A program made the translations under genes and the position numbers. Positions 26,488 to 38,250 of a DNA stretch of 64,000 bases are shown in pieces. This DNA comes from Vibrio inusitatus. Its GTDB lineage: Bacteria; Pseudomonadota; Gammaproteobacteria; Enterobacterales; Vibrionaceae. The stretch lies in assembly GCA_024346935.1 (NCBI GenBank), contig AP024879.1:744001-808000 (forward strand), read 5' to 3'. Below the pieces are notes generated by a model, which saw nothing but the letters and a program-made list of their open reading frames with translations, was not told where the DNA came from and did not search any database. Positions within the stretch are counted from its first letter, which is position 1. The number at the start of each line of letters is the position of its first letter.

Positions 26488-26796
26488 ATGCTTGAGATAA
26501 GACCCAACTGCGAATGTTGCAATAAAGATTTGCCGGCAGACTCTACTGAAGCCATGATTTGTAGCTATGAATGTACTTTTTGCCAGACCTGTGTGGAGAG
26601 GGTTTTGTTTAATGTCTGTCCCAATTGCGGCGGAGGTTTATGTTCAAGACCTATCCGGCCCAAGGAGGAAAAAAGAGTTAAACTGAGTACTTCCTTCCAA
26701 CCACCTTCAACAAAAAGAGTGTTAAGCAGGTATTCTGAACAAGAAATGAATGATTTTGCTAATAGATACAAACATATTGCTTCGGAAAAACGCTAG
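26488..26796 (+). CDS. DUF1272 zinc-ribbon-like protein
   Basis: 102 residues. The first ~55 match DUF1272: 'LEIRPNCECCNKDLP', 'ICSYECTFCQTCVE' and 'VCPNCGGGL' provide paired Cys motifs that probably bind zinc. A basic, Ser-rich tail follows. A strong AAGGAGG ribosome-binding site precedes the ATG. Cytoplasmic, role unknown, divergent from the spondin operon. Confidence 0.88.
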   Translation: MLEIRPNCECCNKDLPADSTEAMICSYECTFCQTCVERVLFNVCPNCGGGLCSRPIRPKEEKRVKLSTSFQPPSTKRVLSRYSEQEMNDFANRYKHIASEKR

Positions 26797-26834
26797 ACCG
26801 GCTTGTGGACACGCCATCTGTTCAATACTGAGAC

Positions 26835-27734
26835 CTAAACAAGAGCAACAACTAAACCGATCAAAACTAATGAAACTCCAATCCCTCGTAGTAGATACCA
26901 GCGTTCATTTAAAATGGCGATCCCCAATGCCAACCCAAACACAATACTGACCTGTCGAAGTGCCACAATATAACTGACGTTATCAACCAATGTCATCGCG
27001 TACAAAACGATCCCGTAGGTTAAACCCATCATCACTCCCGCAATAGATGACCCCTTCCAATGGCGCTTTGCGTTAACTATCTCAGAGTGGTTATTGGTCA
27101 AAAGAAGCCAACACAACAACACAGTGGATATACCAAAGAACTGCATACCAAGATAAAAGATAGCAATATGCTGCGAGCTTAACCCTGACGTTTCTAGCAC
27201 TAACCAGTTGAGTGCTTCTTTATCCAAAATAGAGTACAGAGTCGTACCCATCGCGGCAATCACAGCCCAAAGTACGCCAATATTTGCATACGCTGATAAT
27301 TTTAAATCTCGAAGAGTTGTGAGTGGAACTAATAAACATCCCATCGTCAATATAACAAAGCCTACCCAAGCGTTGACAGATATCGCCTGCCCTATCATTA
27401 GCGTTCCGAGTCCCACCATAAGAACAGGTAAGGCGCGTACAATCGGATACATCATGCCAACATCACCATGCTCATAGGCTTTAATGACACTCACCAGATA
27501 GATAGCTTGACCTATACAACTGAAGACCAGTAACCCAATGAAATCACAATTAATATTGGTGATACCAATAACATGAATGCACCACACAAGATAAGGCGAT
27601 AGCAAAATAAAGGGGGTCAATGATGCAACTAGAGCAAATGAATATCCCGAACCTGAACCAGACTTGCCAAGAACGTTCCAACCAGCATGAAGTAGCGCTG
27701 AAAAAACAACCAAAACAACCGCAATAATACTCAA
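26835..27734 (-). CDS. EamA/DMT-family transporter
   Basis: 299 residues with about ten membrane helices in two EamA repeats; the first begins 'VVLVVFSALLHAGWNVLGKSG', the second around residue 150. 'AYEHGDVGMMYPIVRALPVLMV' is typical of the drug/metabolite transporter superfamily. Inner membrane; substrate cannot be told from sequence. Convergent with the DUF1272 gene, 38 bp apart. Confidence 0.85.
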   Translation of the reverse strand: MSIIAVVLVVFSALLHAGWNVLGKSGSGSGYSFALVASLTPFILLSPYLVWCIHVIGITNINCDFIGLLVFSCIGQAIYLVSVIKAYEHGDVGMMYPIVRALPVLMVGLGTLMIGQAISVNAWVGFVILTMGCLLVPLTTLRDLKLSAYANIGVLWAVIAAMGTTLYSILDKEALNWLVLETSGLSSQHIAIFYLGMQFFGISTVLLCWLLLTNNHSEIVNAKRHWKGSSIAGVMMGLTYGIVLYAMTLVDNVSYIVALRQVSIVFGLALGIAILNERWYLLRGIGVSLVLIGLVVALV

Positions 27735-27904
27735 AGCGCTTCCTAAATAAACAGATTGTTTATTTTACTCGTGGGCCCATTACTCTAGGTAATTCGGGAA
27801 AAGGCGAATTCTAACTCGCCTATATGACTCTTCAATGACGATATGTTTACATTAAGGCTAGAGATATTACTTGCGTGGAAACCAAGTTTAAAAAATAATA
27901 CGAA

Positions 27905-27931
27905 AAAGCCCTAAGAGTGACTTAGGGCTTT
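27905..27931 (-). terminator. Terminator of the kbl-tdh operon
   Basis: AAAGCCCTAAG (27905-27915), a 5-nt loop and CTTAGGGCTTT (27921-27931) form a perfect 11-bp stem with a T tract on the minus strand. A second hairpin TGTTCTA/TAGAACA (27953-27972) lies directly after the tdh stop codon. Confidence 0.8.
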
Positions 27932-27975
27932 AAATAAGGATCACTTGAAACACTGTTCTAGAGTGTTAGAACAGC

Positions 27976-29007
27976 CTACTCCCAGTCAAGGATAACCTTG
28001 CCAGACTGACCACTACGCATAACGTCGAAGCCTTCTTGGAAGTCGTCAACTTTGTAGTGGTGCGTGATGATTGGTGAAAGATCTAGGCCTGATTGAATCA
28101 GTGAAGCCATCTTATACCAAGTTTCAAACATTTCACGGCCGTAGATACCTTTGATAACCAATCCTTTAAAGATCACTTGGTTCCAATCGATACCCATGTC
28201 GGACGGTGGAATACCAAGTAGCGCTAGGCGACCACCGTGGTTCATCGTTTCTAACATAGTACTAAATGCAGCTTGAACACCTGACATTTCAAGACCTACA
28301 TCAAAGCCTTCCGTCATACCTAGTTCGGCCATCACATCTTTAAGGTCTTCTTTTGCAACGTTAACTGCGCGAGTTACACCCATTTGACGAGCAAGATCCA
28401 GACGATATTCATTTACATCAGTAATGACAACGTGACGCGCACCTACATGCTTAGCAACCGCTGCTGCCATGATGCCGATTGGGCCAGCACCGGTGATCAG
28501 TACATCTTCGCCTACTAGGTCAAATGACAGCGCAGTGTGTACCGCGTTGCCAAACGGGTCAAAGATTGACGCTAGATCATCAGAGATTCCTTCAGGGATC
28601 TTAAATGCGTTAAACGCAGGAATTACAAGATACTCAGAGAAAGAACCTGTACGGTTAACACCCACACCGATAGTGTTACGACATAGGTGCGTGCGTCCGC
28701 CACGGCAGTTTCGGCAATGACCACACGTAATATGACCTTCGCCAGAAACGCGATCGCCTACTTCAAAACCTCGCACTTCTTGACCAATTGCAACCACTTC
28801 ACCCACGTACTCGTGACCTACTACCATAGGAACAGGAATGGTGTTTTGTGACCATTCGTCCCAATTGTAAATATGAACATCAGTACCACAAATTGCGGTT
28901 TTCTTTATTTTAATGAGAAGGTCGTTATGCCCCATTTCAGGCATATCAACTTCATTCATCCAAATACCTTCTTCAGGCTTAAGTTTAGAAAGCGCTTTAA
29001 TCTTCAT
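27976..29007 (-). CDS. tdh: L-threonine 3-dehydrogenase
   Basis: 343 residues. It oxidises threonine to 2-amino-3-ketobutyrate with NAD+. Zinc-dependent alcohol dehydrogenase family: catalytic zinc motifs '[15 protein letters not shown]' and 'GHEYVGEV', structural zinc cysteines in '[15 protein letters not shown]', and the Rossmann loop '[20 protein letters not shown]'. Its start overlaps the kbl stop codon by one base, so it is coupled to kbl, which cleaves its product. Confidence 0.97.
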   Translation of the reverse strand: MKIKALSKLKPEEGIWMNEVDMPEMGHNDLLIKIKKTAICGTDVHIYNWDEWSQNTIPVPMVVGHEYVGEVVAIGQEVRGFEVGDRVSGEGHITCGHCRNCRGGRTHLCRNTIGVGVNRTGSFSEYLVIPAFNAFKIPEGISDDLASIFDPFGNAVHTALSFDLVGEDVLITGAGPIGIMAAAVAKHVGARHVVITDVNEYRLDLARQMGVTRAVNVAKEDLKDVMAELGMTEGFDVGLEMSGVQAAFSTMLETMNHGGRLALLGIPPSDMGIDWNQVIFKGLVIKGIYGREMFETWYKMASLIQSGLDLSPIITHHYKVDDFQEGFDVMRSGQSGKVILDWE

Positions 29008-30203
29008 TATTTGATCAGTCCCATGTCACGACCTACTTCGATAAATGCATCAATAGCATGGTCTAATTGTTCACGAGTATGCGCCGCAGACATTTGCGTA
29101 CGAATACGAGCTTGGCCTTTCGGTACAACAGGGAAAGAGAAGCCAACAACGTAAATACCTTTTTCTAACGCACGCTCAGCAAATTCAGCTGCAACCTTTG
29201 CATCACCCAACATAATTGGAATGATCGCGTGGTCTGCACCACCCATAGTAAAGCCAGCACCTTCCATACGAGCACGGAAGTGTGCAGCGTTATCCCAAAG
29301 ATGAGTACGAAGGTCGCCACTTTCTTGAAGAAGATCTAGCACACGTAGAGAAGCCGAAACAATTGCTGGCGCTACAGAATTAGAGAATAGGTATGGACGC
29401 GAACGCTGACGAAGCCAGTCAATCACTTCTTTCTTACCCGACGTGTAACCGCCTGATGCACCGCCCATAGCCTTACCTAAGGTACCGGTAATAATATCGA
29501 TACGATCCATCACATTGTGGTAATCGTGTGTACCTGCGCCGGTTTCGCCCATGAAACCAACAGCGTGAGAATCATCCACCATCACTAATGCTTCATACTT
29601 GTCAGCAAGGTCACAGATCGCTGGCAGGTTAGCTACCACACCGTCCATAGAGAACACGCCATCGGTAACAATCAGAGTATTACGTGCACCCGCGTCTTTA
29701 GCTGCAATAAGTTGCTGCTCTAGCTCTTGCATGTTGTTGTTTGAGTAACGAAAGCGCATTGCTTTACACAGACGAACGCCATCAATAATAGAAGCATGGT
29801 TCAATGCATCTGAGATAATCGCATCTTCTTTACCTAGAATGGTTTCAAACAGACCTGTATTAGCGTCAAAACAAGAAGTGTAAAGAATAGTATCTTCCAT
29901 ACCCAAGAAGTTAGATAGCTTGTCTTCTAATTGTTTGTGAATGTCTTGAGTACCACAAATAAAGCGTACAGACGCCATACCAAAACCGTATTTATCCATA
30001 CCTTGCTGAGCTGCTTTGATAAGCTCAGGGTGGTTTGCTAAACCTAAGTAATTGTTTGCACAGAAGTTAAGAACATCTTCACCAGTAGAGATCGACACTG
30101 ACGCTTTTTGTTGAGACGTAATTACGCGTTCAGACTTGTACAAACCTTCAGTTTTTACTTCTTCGATTTGTTGTTGGATTTGGTTATAAAACGCAGAAGA
30201 CAT
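29007..30203 (-). CDS. kbl: 2-amino-3-ketobutyrate coenzyme A ligase
   Basis: 398 residues, alpha-oxoamine synthase family (PLP). It converts 2-amino-3-ketobutyrate and CoA to glycine and acetyl-CoA, the second step of threonine breakdown after Tdh. Motifs: '[13 protein letters not shown]', '[14 protein letters not shown]', '[13 protein letters not shown]' and the PLP-lysine segment '[15 protein letters not shown]'. First gene of kbl-tdh; divergent from a LysR regulator 163 bp away. Confidence 0.97.
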   Translation of the reverse strand: MSSAFYNQIQQQIEEVKTEGLYKSERVITSQQKASVSISTGEDVLNFCANNYLGLANHPELIKAAQQGMDKYGFGMASVRFICGTQDIHKQLEDKLSNFLGMEDTILYTSCFDANTGLFETILGKEDAIISDALNHASIIDGVRLCKAMRFRYSNNNMQELEQQLIAAKDAGARNTLIVTDGVFSMDGVVANLPAICDLADKYEALVMVDDSHAVGFMGETGAGTHDYHNVMDRIDIITGTLGKAMGGASGGYTSGKKEVIDWLRQRSRPYLFSNSVAPAIVSASLRVLDLLQESGDLRTHLWDNAAHFRARMEGAGFTMGGADHAIIPIMLGDAKVAAEFAERALEKGIYVVGFSFPVVPKGQARIRTQMSAAHTREQLDHAIDAFIEVGRDMGLIK

Positions 30204-30366
30204 GATTCTTGGATCCTTTCATTAAGGGGGGAATGCCAAGCAAGCTATTTAGCTTACTCAGAACAAAATCTTTTCCTGATTTACAGTGTAAAGAGATTCT
30301 AGTGCAAAGATGTTGGGAGTATAATAGTATCTATGGAAAATCATTTGTGAATCCTAGGCACATATA

Positions 30367-31281
30367 ATGAAAACCACTCAACTTGTTGCCCTTCTCCCCG
30401 ACCTTGCTACCTATACCTTAGTGGTTCAGCAAGGTAACTTTACCAATGCAGCGAATAGCTTAGCCATGACCCCTTCCGCTGTATCCAAGACAATGACTCG
30501 TCTTGAAAATGCACTTGCGGTTAAACTTATTGAACGTACGACTCGTAGTTTTCGTATCACAGAAGAAGGTCAAAAGGTCTACAAGCAAGCCATGCAGATG
30601 CTCAATGCTGCCGAGCAAGCCGTAGAACTTTCCACCAATAGCCATTCGCAAGCACAAGGGAGTCTTTTGGTCTCTGCCCCAGAGGCTTTTCTCAGTGTTG
30701 TACTACAACCCTTAATCATAGATTTTTTAAAAAAATACCCAGATATTCAAATTAAAGCACGAGCGATTGACGGAGCGGTAGATATTCAAAAACAAGGCAT
30801 TGATGTTGCCTTTAGATTGTCAGAGCAACCGGATGAACACTTAGTGCTTAAAGAGCTGGGTGAGACTCATTTGATCTTGTGCGCATCGAAACCCTATTTA
30901 ATGAAACATGGTACGCCAATACAGCCTAATCACTTGTTAGATCACAATTGTTTATATTTGGCAGAAACCGAGCATGACAACGTTTGGACCTTTCATAAAG
31001 ATGATAAATCTCAGTCAGTTACTGTGTCTGGTCGTTATGCAGTGAACCAAGCTAATCTTAGATTTGAAGGCGTGAAAAGCCACCTAGGTATTGGATTATT
31101 TCACGATTTTGTCGTCGCGAATGCAGTCGCAACGGGAGAAGTGGTACAAGTGTTAGAAGATTGGACGCTCACCAGTAACCATCATGGCAATGTGTTAATG
31201 CAGTACGCGCAAACTAAATACATGCCGGAGCGCCTTCGCTTGTTTATCGATTTTATCAGTCAGGCACTTTCCGATAAGTAA
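30367..31281 (+). CDS. LysR-family transcriptional regulator
   Basis: 304 residues. N-terminal winged helix-turn-helix 'QQGNFTNAANSLAMTPSAVSKTMTRLENALAVKLIERTTRS' followed by a linker helix and a type 2 periplasmic-binding-like effector domain from about residue 95. Divergent from kbl-tdh, so control of threonine breakdown is possible, though LysR genes of this subgroup are often found beside unrelated targets. Confidence 0.9.
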   Translation: MKTTQLVALLPDLATYTLVVQQGNFTNAANSLAMTPSAVSKTMTRLENALAVKLIERTTRSFRITEEGQKVYKQAMQMLNAAEQAVELSTNSHSQAQGSLLVSAPEAFLSVVLQPLIIDFLKKYPDIQIKARAIDGAVDIQKQGIDVAFRLSEQPDEHLVLKELGETHLILCASKPYLMKHGTPIQPNHLLDHNCLYLAETEHDNVWTFHKDDKSQSVTVSGRYAVNQANLRFEGVKSHLGIGLFHDFVVANAVATGEVVQVLEDWTLTSNHHGNVLMQYAQTKYMPERLRLFIDFISQALSDK

Positions 31282-31391
31282 CCCGTAGAGTTTTTGACGC
31301 GATCAAAAGATAAGAATCTTTTTATACGAATTAAGCGGAAAACGGCTATATTCGAATACGATTCACTGTCCCTCAACTGAAATTACAATAA

Positions 31392-32804
<1,413 letters not shown>

Positions 32805-32914
32805 AGTCACTAAATGAAAATTGCCCTAACGTAGCCATTAATACATTGGGGTAAACTTAAAGTGATTATGTCTGTTGGTTGCTATTTAATTGAAGTTGTT
32901 GCGTAACAAAATTT

Positions 32915-34075
32915 ATGAGAAAAATTGAAGCTCTACTACTGATTCTGCTCTTATCCTTGACCACCAGTTGCACTAGTCACGAAGTGCCCTATCATTATCA
33001 GAATGCAAAAACGTTGAGCCCTTACAGTCAAACGAGTTTTGAGCAATATGTGGCAGAGACTCAAAGCTGGATGGAAATAGAGCGAAATTTTCTCACCGAC
33101 AACCGAGAACAAGAAATAGCGTTCAATTCACCTAGAGAATATCAGCCACAAGAGCCCAATGGAGAGGCTGTTCTTCTTGTGCATGGATTAGGAGACTCAC
33201 CCTACTCATTCATAGATATCGCCACCCATTTACAGAATATAGGCTATCTAGTAAGAACCATGTTACTTCCCGGTCATGGGTCTAAAGTGGGCGACTTGAA
33301 ATTAGTCTCAGCGGACATCTGGCAAGAAAGCGTTGAGCATCAGATAAAACTATTACAGCAACAATCTGATCAGGTTTGGCTTGGTGGCTATTCAACGGGA
33401 GCTAATCTAGTCACTAGTTATGCCCTCACAGACCCCAGCATTAAAGGACTTATTCTGTATTCCCCTGCCTTTAACGCCAGTTCTAAACTATTACCGATGG
33501 CTAAGTATGTTCAATATGTAATGGAATGGGCAGACCAAGATCCAGAAAACAATTACCTACGTTATGACTCGCTCCCTATGGCTGCGGCTGCCAGTTACTA
33601 TGAAACCACTAAAAGAGTGCAAGAGAAGCTAAGCTCTATTAAAAACTACAACAAACCTGTATTTATGCTGATTAGCGAAGGGGATACTGTCGTTGACAAA
33701 TCCTTTGCAGTGGATCAGTTTGCCAACCGTTTTAGTCATCCTAATTCTCAACTAGTCTGGTTAGGCAGTAATCCGCCACTTAAAGAGCGAACCGTAGCTT
33801 ACGACATGCAGTTGCCTGCGCTAAGGATCAGTGAAGGATCCCATATGGGTGGTTTATTTTCTCCGGAAAACCCGGAATATGGCGTGAATGGTAAGAATCG
33901 TCTTTGCAACAATGGTCAAGAACAAAAGCTCGAAGCCAAATGCCTAGGAGGCGCCGAAGTTTGGTACTCTTCTTATGGATATGTAGAAGCGGGAAAGATA
34001 CACGCTCGACTTACGTATAACCCCTACTTTGATGAAAGCCTAACCAAGATGGACGAAGTACTTTCTGTGCATTAG
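32915..34075 (+). CDS. Alpha/beta hydrolase lipoprotein
   Basis: 386 residues with a lipoprotein signal (MRKIEALLLILLLSLTTSC, Cys19). Serine hydrolase fold: oxyanion 'LLVHGLGDSPYSF', nucleophile Ser160 in 'LGGYSTGAN', Asp in 'ISEGDTVVDKS' and His in 'SEGSHMGGL'. It resembles monoglyceride lipases/carboxylesterases, anchored to the envelope. The substrate is unknown. A long hairpin overlaps the stop codon. No strong Shine-Dalgarno; the convergent neighbour is pqiC. Confidence 0.85.
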   Translation: MRKIEALLLILLLSLTTSCTSHEVPYHYQNAKTLSPYSQTSFEQYVAETQSWMEIERNFLTDNREQEIAFNSPREYQPQEPNGEAVLLVHGLGDSPYSFIDIATHLQNIGYLVRTMLLPGHGSKVGDLKLVSADIWQESVEHQIKLLQQQSDQVWLGGYSTGANLVTSYALTDPSIKGLILYSPAFNASSKLLPMAKYVQYVMEWADQDPENNYLRYDSLPMAAAASYYETTKRVQEKLSSIKNYNKPVFMLISEGDTVVDKSFAVDQFANRFSHPNSQLVWLGSNPPLKERTVAYDMQLPALRISEGSHMGGLFSPENPEYGVNGKNRLCNNGQEQKLEAKCLGGAEVWYSSYGYVEAGKIHARLTYNPYFDESLTKMDEVLSVH

Positions 34076-34104
34076 CTGCTCGCACCATTTGAGTGCTAGC
34101 AGCT
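34074..34104 (+). terminator. Hairpin at the end of the hydrolase gene
   Basis: AGCTGCT-c-GCAC...GTGC-t-AGCAGCT forms an 11-bp stem beginning inside the TAG stop codon. No T run follows, so it may stabilise the mRNA 3' end rather than be a classic terminator. Confidence 0.35.
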
Positions 34105-34211
34105 CTGACCATTACTCACAAATTCTAAGATTTTAAAGGATCGACGTTTTCTATCCCGTATTTAATTCATAAGGGTAGCAGAAGAGTGCACACATATTGC
34201 TACACAGTAAA

Positions 34212-34706
34212 TTACTCCTTACCCTGCTTCGAATGAACTTCAATCATCAATGAACTTACCCCCTGACTTAGAGCTAACACTAATGCATCATACCCTTCAT
34301 CATCTAAGGGCTGCTTAATATCAAAGTCACCATTCTGGCTCCCAAGTTGCCAGTGCCCTTTTAGCTCTGCATTACCCGTGTATGAACCGTTAAAACGTTC
34401 AAAACGAACACTGAGCTTAGTACCACTGCTTGCTTCTGGCATTTGATACTGCTGCAATTGATCAACGAGCATATTTCGTAAATTTCCAGCCCAAACGTGA
34501 TGACTGGCTACCTCTATCTCGGTTTCTGACAACCGATATACAATTCCTGGGCCTTCTAAATAGCTTGGCATTTGAACACTGACTTCATCAAACCCAAGCT
34601 TATGTTCAGGTTTAATATTCGGAAGTAAGTATGTTTTCGTTTCTATCGATTCGCTGCTAGTGCATCCAACAAAGAGAGCAACTATCAAAATCATCCACTT
34701 TTTCAT
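34212..34706 (-). CDS. pqiC: PqiC outer-membrane lipoprotein
   Basis: 164 residues with a lipoprotein signal (MKKWMILIVALFVGC, Cys15). ABC-type transport auxiliary fold (DUF330), with 'YLLPNIKP', 'YRLSETEIEVASHHVWAGNLRNML' and 'RFERFNGSYTGNAELKGHWQ'. It works with PqiB and PqiA in a tunnel-like system that moves lipids between inner and outer membranes. Its start overlaps the last base of the pqiB stop codon. Confidence 0.92.
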   Translation of the reverse strand: MKKWMILIVALFVGCTSSESIETKTYLLPNIKPEHKLGFDEVSVQMPSYLEGPGIVYRLSETEIEVASHHVWAGNLRNMLVDQLQQYQMPEASSGTKLSVRFERFNGSYTGNAELKGHWQLGSQNGDFDIKQPLDDEGYDALVLALSQGVSSLMIEVHSKQGKE

Positions 34707-36352
34707 TATTTGTCTCCTCGAACTGGAACAGGATCAGCTTTAGCATCTTCCCCAAACACCAAAGCATTCGGTTTTTCATTGACCTTTTCCAATACCGGTT
34801 TTAGTTGCTGCATAACTTGCTCAAGCTCAGATACTGCACTTTGTAATTGTTGATACATAGGAGAACTGGCATCAAAACTTTCTAATGTAGTTTGTAATTG
34901 TTCTAAGCTTTGGTTGAACTGACTAGGCAGTTGCTTTGTTTGCTCATCAGATAGAAGCAGATCAATATCACTGGCGACTTTGTCCGCTGAATTTAGTGTT
35001 GCTTGAGCCGAATCTAAAGTTTTGTTCAAGCTGTTTATCGTGTCTTCTAACGGCAGGTTATTCACCGTATGTAAAAATTCGACAGCTTGCTTTTGGATTT
35101 CAGAAAAACCGCCCGATATCACTGGAAACGTCTTATAACCAGCAAACTTGATTGGTTCAACTGCGCCCGGCTTTTCATAAAAATCAATATCTATATATAG
35201 CGCACCTGTGAGTAAATTCCCCACTTTGAGCGTTCCTCTCAATCCTTGTTGAATTTGAAATTCTAATCTTGTTTGGAATTCGTCTTTCGTAGTTTTCCGC
35301 AGAACCTCTGACACCCGTTCTATTTCAATCCGAATCAATACAGGAATACGATTACTCAATGTTCCATCATCTTCCAATGGAACAGCCAATGGAACCGTTT
35401 CGACAGTTCCCATCCTTATGCCTTTGTACTCTACTGGCGCACCCGCTTCTAAACCACGTACAGACTCACTAAATAACAATGCGTAGTGAAGGTATTCCGA
35501 ATATTTATTTTCTACTACGCTGCTATAGTCCTTAAATAGTTCAAACTGTTGCAAGCTTGTCGTTACTTGAGCACCAGGCTCTATGTTTTTCGGTACATCA
35601 AAGCTAACGCCTCCAGTAAGAATCGTTTCCAGTGACCCCACTTTAAGATCAATACCACGGGTATCAAGCTTTACCTCAACCCCAGAGTCTAGCCAAAATT
35701 GTGAATGCTCAAACACTAGACTGTCGTAGGGAGCGAAGATAAAAAGTTGGTATTCCGCAATTTGTTTTTCATAGTTGTAAGACGTTTTTTCTACTCGCCC
35801 AACGGTAAAACCATGATGCAATACTGGCTCGCCAATACTCAGTTTATTTGCCTCACTATGAGTCAGTACAATGCGAATCCCCTTCGCATCGGGACCGGCA
35901 ACTGGCGGTAATTCTAAAACTTTAAACTTTCGTTCTTGTTCATCAGAGTGCCCTGGTTTCAATTCAATATACGAACCTGACAGCAAGGTATCTAACCCCG
36001 AAATACCATCAGCACCGATATGAGGCTCTACCACCCAAAATAATGTGTCCTTACGCAACATACGAGAGGCTTGTTTATCCATCTGAGCCTTTGCAATGAT
36101 GTAGTCGTAATTTTCGCTAAGTTCGATCTCTGTAATCATTCCTATCTTGACATTGCGTGCTTTAATCTCTGTTTTCCCCGCCTCGATTCCTTCAGCATCA
36201 GGTAGTAATAATGTCACCTCCGGCCCCTGACTATTCACGTATTGAAATAACATCCAAATCCCAAGGGAAAATGCAATGATAGGAATAATCCAAACCGGTG
36301 ATATTCCTTTCTTTAGGCTAATGTTTGCGTGAGAAGCACTACTTTTTTCCAT
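34706..36352 (-). CDS. pqiB: PqiB, triple MCE-domain lipid transport protein
   Basis: 548 residues, as in E. coli. An N-terminal membrane anchor (about 18-38, 'PVWIIPIIAFSLGIWMLFQY') is followed by three MCE domains beginning near 'PEVTLLLPDAEGIEAGKTEI', 'GIRIVLTHSEANKLSIGEPVL' and 'YLHYALLFSESVRGLEAGAPV'. A long C-terminal helical region after about 430 would form the needle-like tunnel. It spans the periplasm between PqiA and the outer membrane and moves lipids. Central gene of pqiABC. Confidence 0.95.
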   Translation of the reverse strand: MEKSSASHANISLKKGISPVWIIPIIAFSLGIWMLFQYVNSQGPEVTLLLPDAEGIEAGKTEIKARNVKIGMITEIELSENYDYIIAKAQMDKQASRMLRKDTLFWVVEPHIGADGISGLDTLLSGSYIELKPGHSDEQERKFKVLELPPVAGPDAKGIRIVLTHSEANKLSIGEPVLHHGFTVGRVEKTSYNYEKQIAEYQLFIFAPYDSLVFEHSQFWLDSGVEVKLDTRGIDLKVGSLETILTGGVSFDVPKNIEPGAQVTTSLQQFELFKDYSSVVENKYSEYLHYALLFSESVRGLEAGAPVEYKGIRMGTVETVPLAVPLEDDGTLSNRIPVLIRIEIERVSEVLRKTTKDEFQTRLEFQIQQGLRGTLKVGNLLTGALYIDIDFYEKPGAVEPIKFAGYKTFPVISGGFSEIQKQAVEFLHTVNNLPLEDTINSLNKTLDSAQATLNSADKVASDIDLLLSDEQTKQLPSQFNQSLEQLQTTLESFDASSPMYQQLQSAVSELEQVMQQLKPVLEKVNEKPNALVFGEDAKADPVPVRGDK

Positions 36353-36376
36353 CTATTATAATTCCGTCATCATTGT

Positions 36377-37618
36377 TTAACGCCACATCATGCGCGAATC
36401 AAATGTCATTGCTGATAACATGGTAAATATCACCACAGCAGCAAAATAAAGCGCTGCTGGACCAGGATAAATAACCATGATCCCGTCGATCTGAACCAAA
36501 GCTACCAATATGGCAACAACAAAAATATCAATCATCGACCATCGACCAATGAACTCTGTTACACGGTACAACTTTAAATAGCGATATGACGCTTCAAAGG
36601 GCATATGTTGTACTCGCTTTGCATGCCAAAATAAAAACGACAAAGACATCATCTTGGCGATAGGTATGAGAATACTGGCAAATAGAATGATCAAAGCCAC
36701 GGGATAATCCCCCATCTCCCACAACTCAATCACTCCTCCTAAAATAGTCGAACCTTGACTATTGCTCCCCAGTGCAGAGGTGTACATCATGGGATAAAGG
36801 TTCGCAGGTAGATAAAACACCATAGAGGTTAAAAGGAAGGCCCAGACAACTTGAAGATTTTGTTTAGGTTCAAAAGTATGTAAACGAGTTGCACATCGAT
36901 TGCAGCGGATTTCATTCTCGGTATATTGATGTATCAATCCACACACATGGCATGACAGGTGATTTTTGTCTTGAACGCAATGCCCGCTTATCTGTTCTGC
37001 ATCTGTGTCGTCGTACGGAAACAGTTGCTGCCATACCCAAAAAAGATCAGCGGTAGCAATAGTCTTTACCATCAAACATGTGAAGATAGCAAACGCCCAA
37101 AATGATATGCCCATGGACACATCTGCTAATGCAGATATTTTGACCAAACTGACCAAAACACCGATCAGAAATACATCGACCAACAGCCAAGGTTTGATCC
37201 TTGTTAAAAACTTCAACGTCTTGATTTGTAATCCAGTGGTAAACTGTTTTAGTTCCCGATTAGAAATGCAAAAGTAGAGATAAAGCAAACAAATCAGATA
37301 AATAGCAGGAAGTACAAGCACAGAAGAAATCAACAAGACACTCAATGTATCATTACCAAAATTGGCTAAGACTTTCGCAGCTTGGTATAAGCTGATCTGC
37401 TGAGTAATGCCTTGTATGCTAAAAGACATAAAGGGATAAGCAAGACTAGCTGCAAATGCAATTAAACTGGCAAGCGCATAACACACAGGCCCTTGTACTG
37501 GATCCCTATCTGAACTTAACAAATGACTATGACAACGCGGACAACGAGCCACTTCACCTGCTTTAAGGCGCTCAACATCACTTGCTATACCACACTCATG
37601 GCAAGATATAATCGACAC
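36377..37618 (-). CDS. pqiA: PqiA integral membrane protein
   Basis: 413 residues, two PqiA repeats of about four helices each. Each repeat is preceded by a four-Cys zinc-ribbon: 'CHECG...CPRCHSHL' at the N-terminus and 'CHVCGL...CNRCATRL' near the middle. It forms the inner-membrane part of the PqiABC lipid transporter. First gene of the operon, 24 bp before pqiB. E. coli regulates this operon through SoxRS; no such site is claimed here. Confidence 0.95.
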   Translation of the reverse strand: MSIISCHECGIASDVERLKAGEVARCPRCHSHLLSSDRDPVQGPVCYALASLIAFAASLAYPFMSFSIQGITQQISLYQAAKVLANFGNDTLSVLLISSVLVLPAIYLICLLYLYFCISNRELKQFTTGLQIKTLKFLTRIKPWLLVDVFLIGVLVSLVKISALADVSMGISFWAFAIFTCLMVKTIATADLFWVWQQLFPYDDTDAEQISGHCVQDKNHLSCHVCGLIHQYTENEIRCNRCATRLHTFEPKQNLQVVWAFLLTSMVFYLPANLYPMMYTSALGSNSQGSTILGGVIELWEMGDYPVALIILFASILIPIAKMMSLSFLFWHAKRVQHMPFEASYRYLKLYRVTEFIGRWSMIDIFVVAILVALVQIDGIMVIYPGPAALYFAAVVIFTMLSAMTFDSRMMWR

Positions 37619-37924
37619 GACTGTTGGAGACTCCTTTCTCTAAATCGTTTACTACAATACTAAATTGAGTTGTAAACTCATGCCCTATTCGATTAAACAT
37701 AGTCTAATTCACTGATAATTAGAAACTTTTAATAGATTCATTACCATTCACTAAACATAAGTTAAATATACATTACAGACCCAATCGAATGACTGGCTAC
37801 TCAATCATTTCAAAACTGAAACTATTAATTTAAGTTATTGATAATATTAATAAGTCATAGTAAAACAATGGAACCGACTTCACTGCTACACTCTGAGAGC
37901 CACAACACTTTTAAGGAATAAAAA
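37619..37924. other. Divergent promoter region of pqiA and ybjQ
   Basis: 306 bp between divergent genes, AT-rich, with no ORF or hairpin I can support. It must hold both promoters; I could not pick convincing -35/-10 pairs. Confidence 0.5.
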
Positions 37925-38245
37925 ATGCTAATGACCACAACACCATCCGTTGAAGGCAAGCGAGTCCTCCGTTATCACGGTGTGATTGCAGGCGAAGCTA
38001 TCTTGGGCGCCAACTTATTCAAAGATATGTTCGCCGGTATTCGCGATATGGTCGGTGGACGTTCGGGTACTTATGAAAAAGAATTAGAACGAGCTCGTAC
38101 TATTGCAATGCAAGAACTAGAAGAGAAAGCTCACGAGATAGGCGCAAATGCAGTCATTGGCATCGATATTGATTACGAAGTTCTTGGCAAAGACAACGGA
38201 ATGTTAATGGTCAGTGCAAGTGGCACTGCAGTAACCATTGATTAA
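37925..38245 (+). CDS. ybjQ: YbjQ family (UPF0145) heavy-metal-binding-domain protein
   Basis: 106 residues, the usual length. Typical sequence blocks are '[20 protein letters not shown]', '[19 protein letters not shown]' and '[15 protein letters not shown]'. YbjQ proteins form pentameric rings; the role is unknown. AAGGA precedes the ATG at proper spacing. It is followed after only 5 bp by an ion-channel gene, so both probably share a transcript. Confidence 0.93.
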   Translation: MLMTTTPSVEGKRVLRYHGVIAGEAILGANLFKDMFAGIRDMVGGRSGTYEKELERARTIAMQELEEKAHEIGANAVIGIDIDYEVLGKDNGMLMVSASGTAVTID

Positions 38246-38250
38246 TTAGT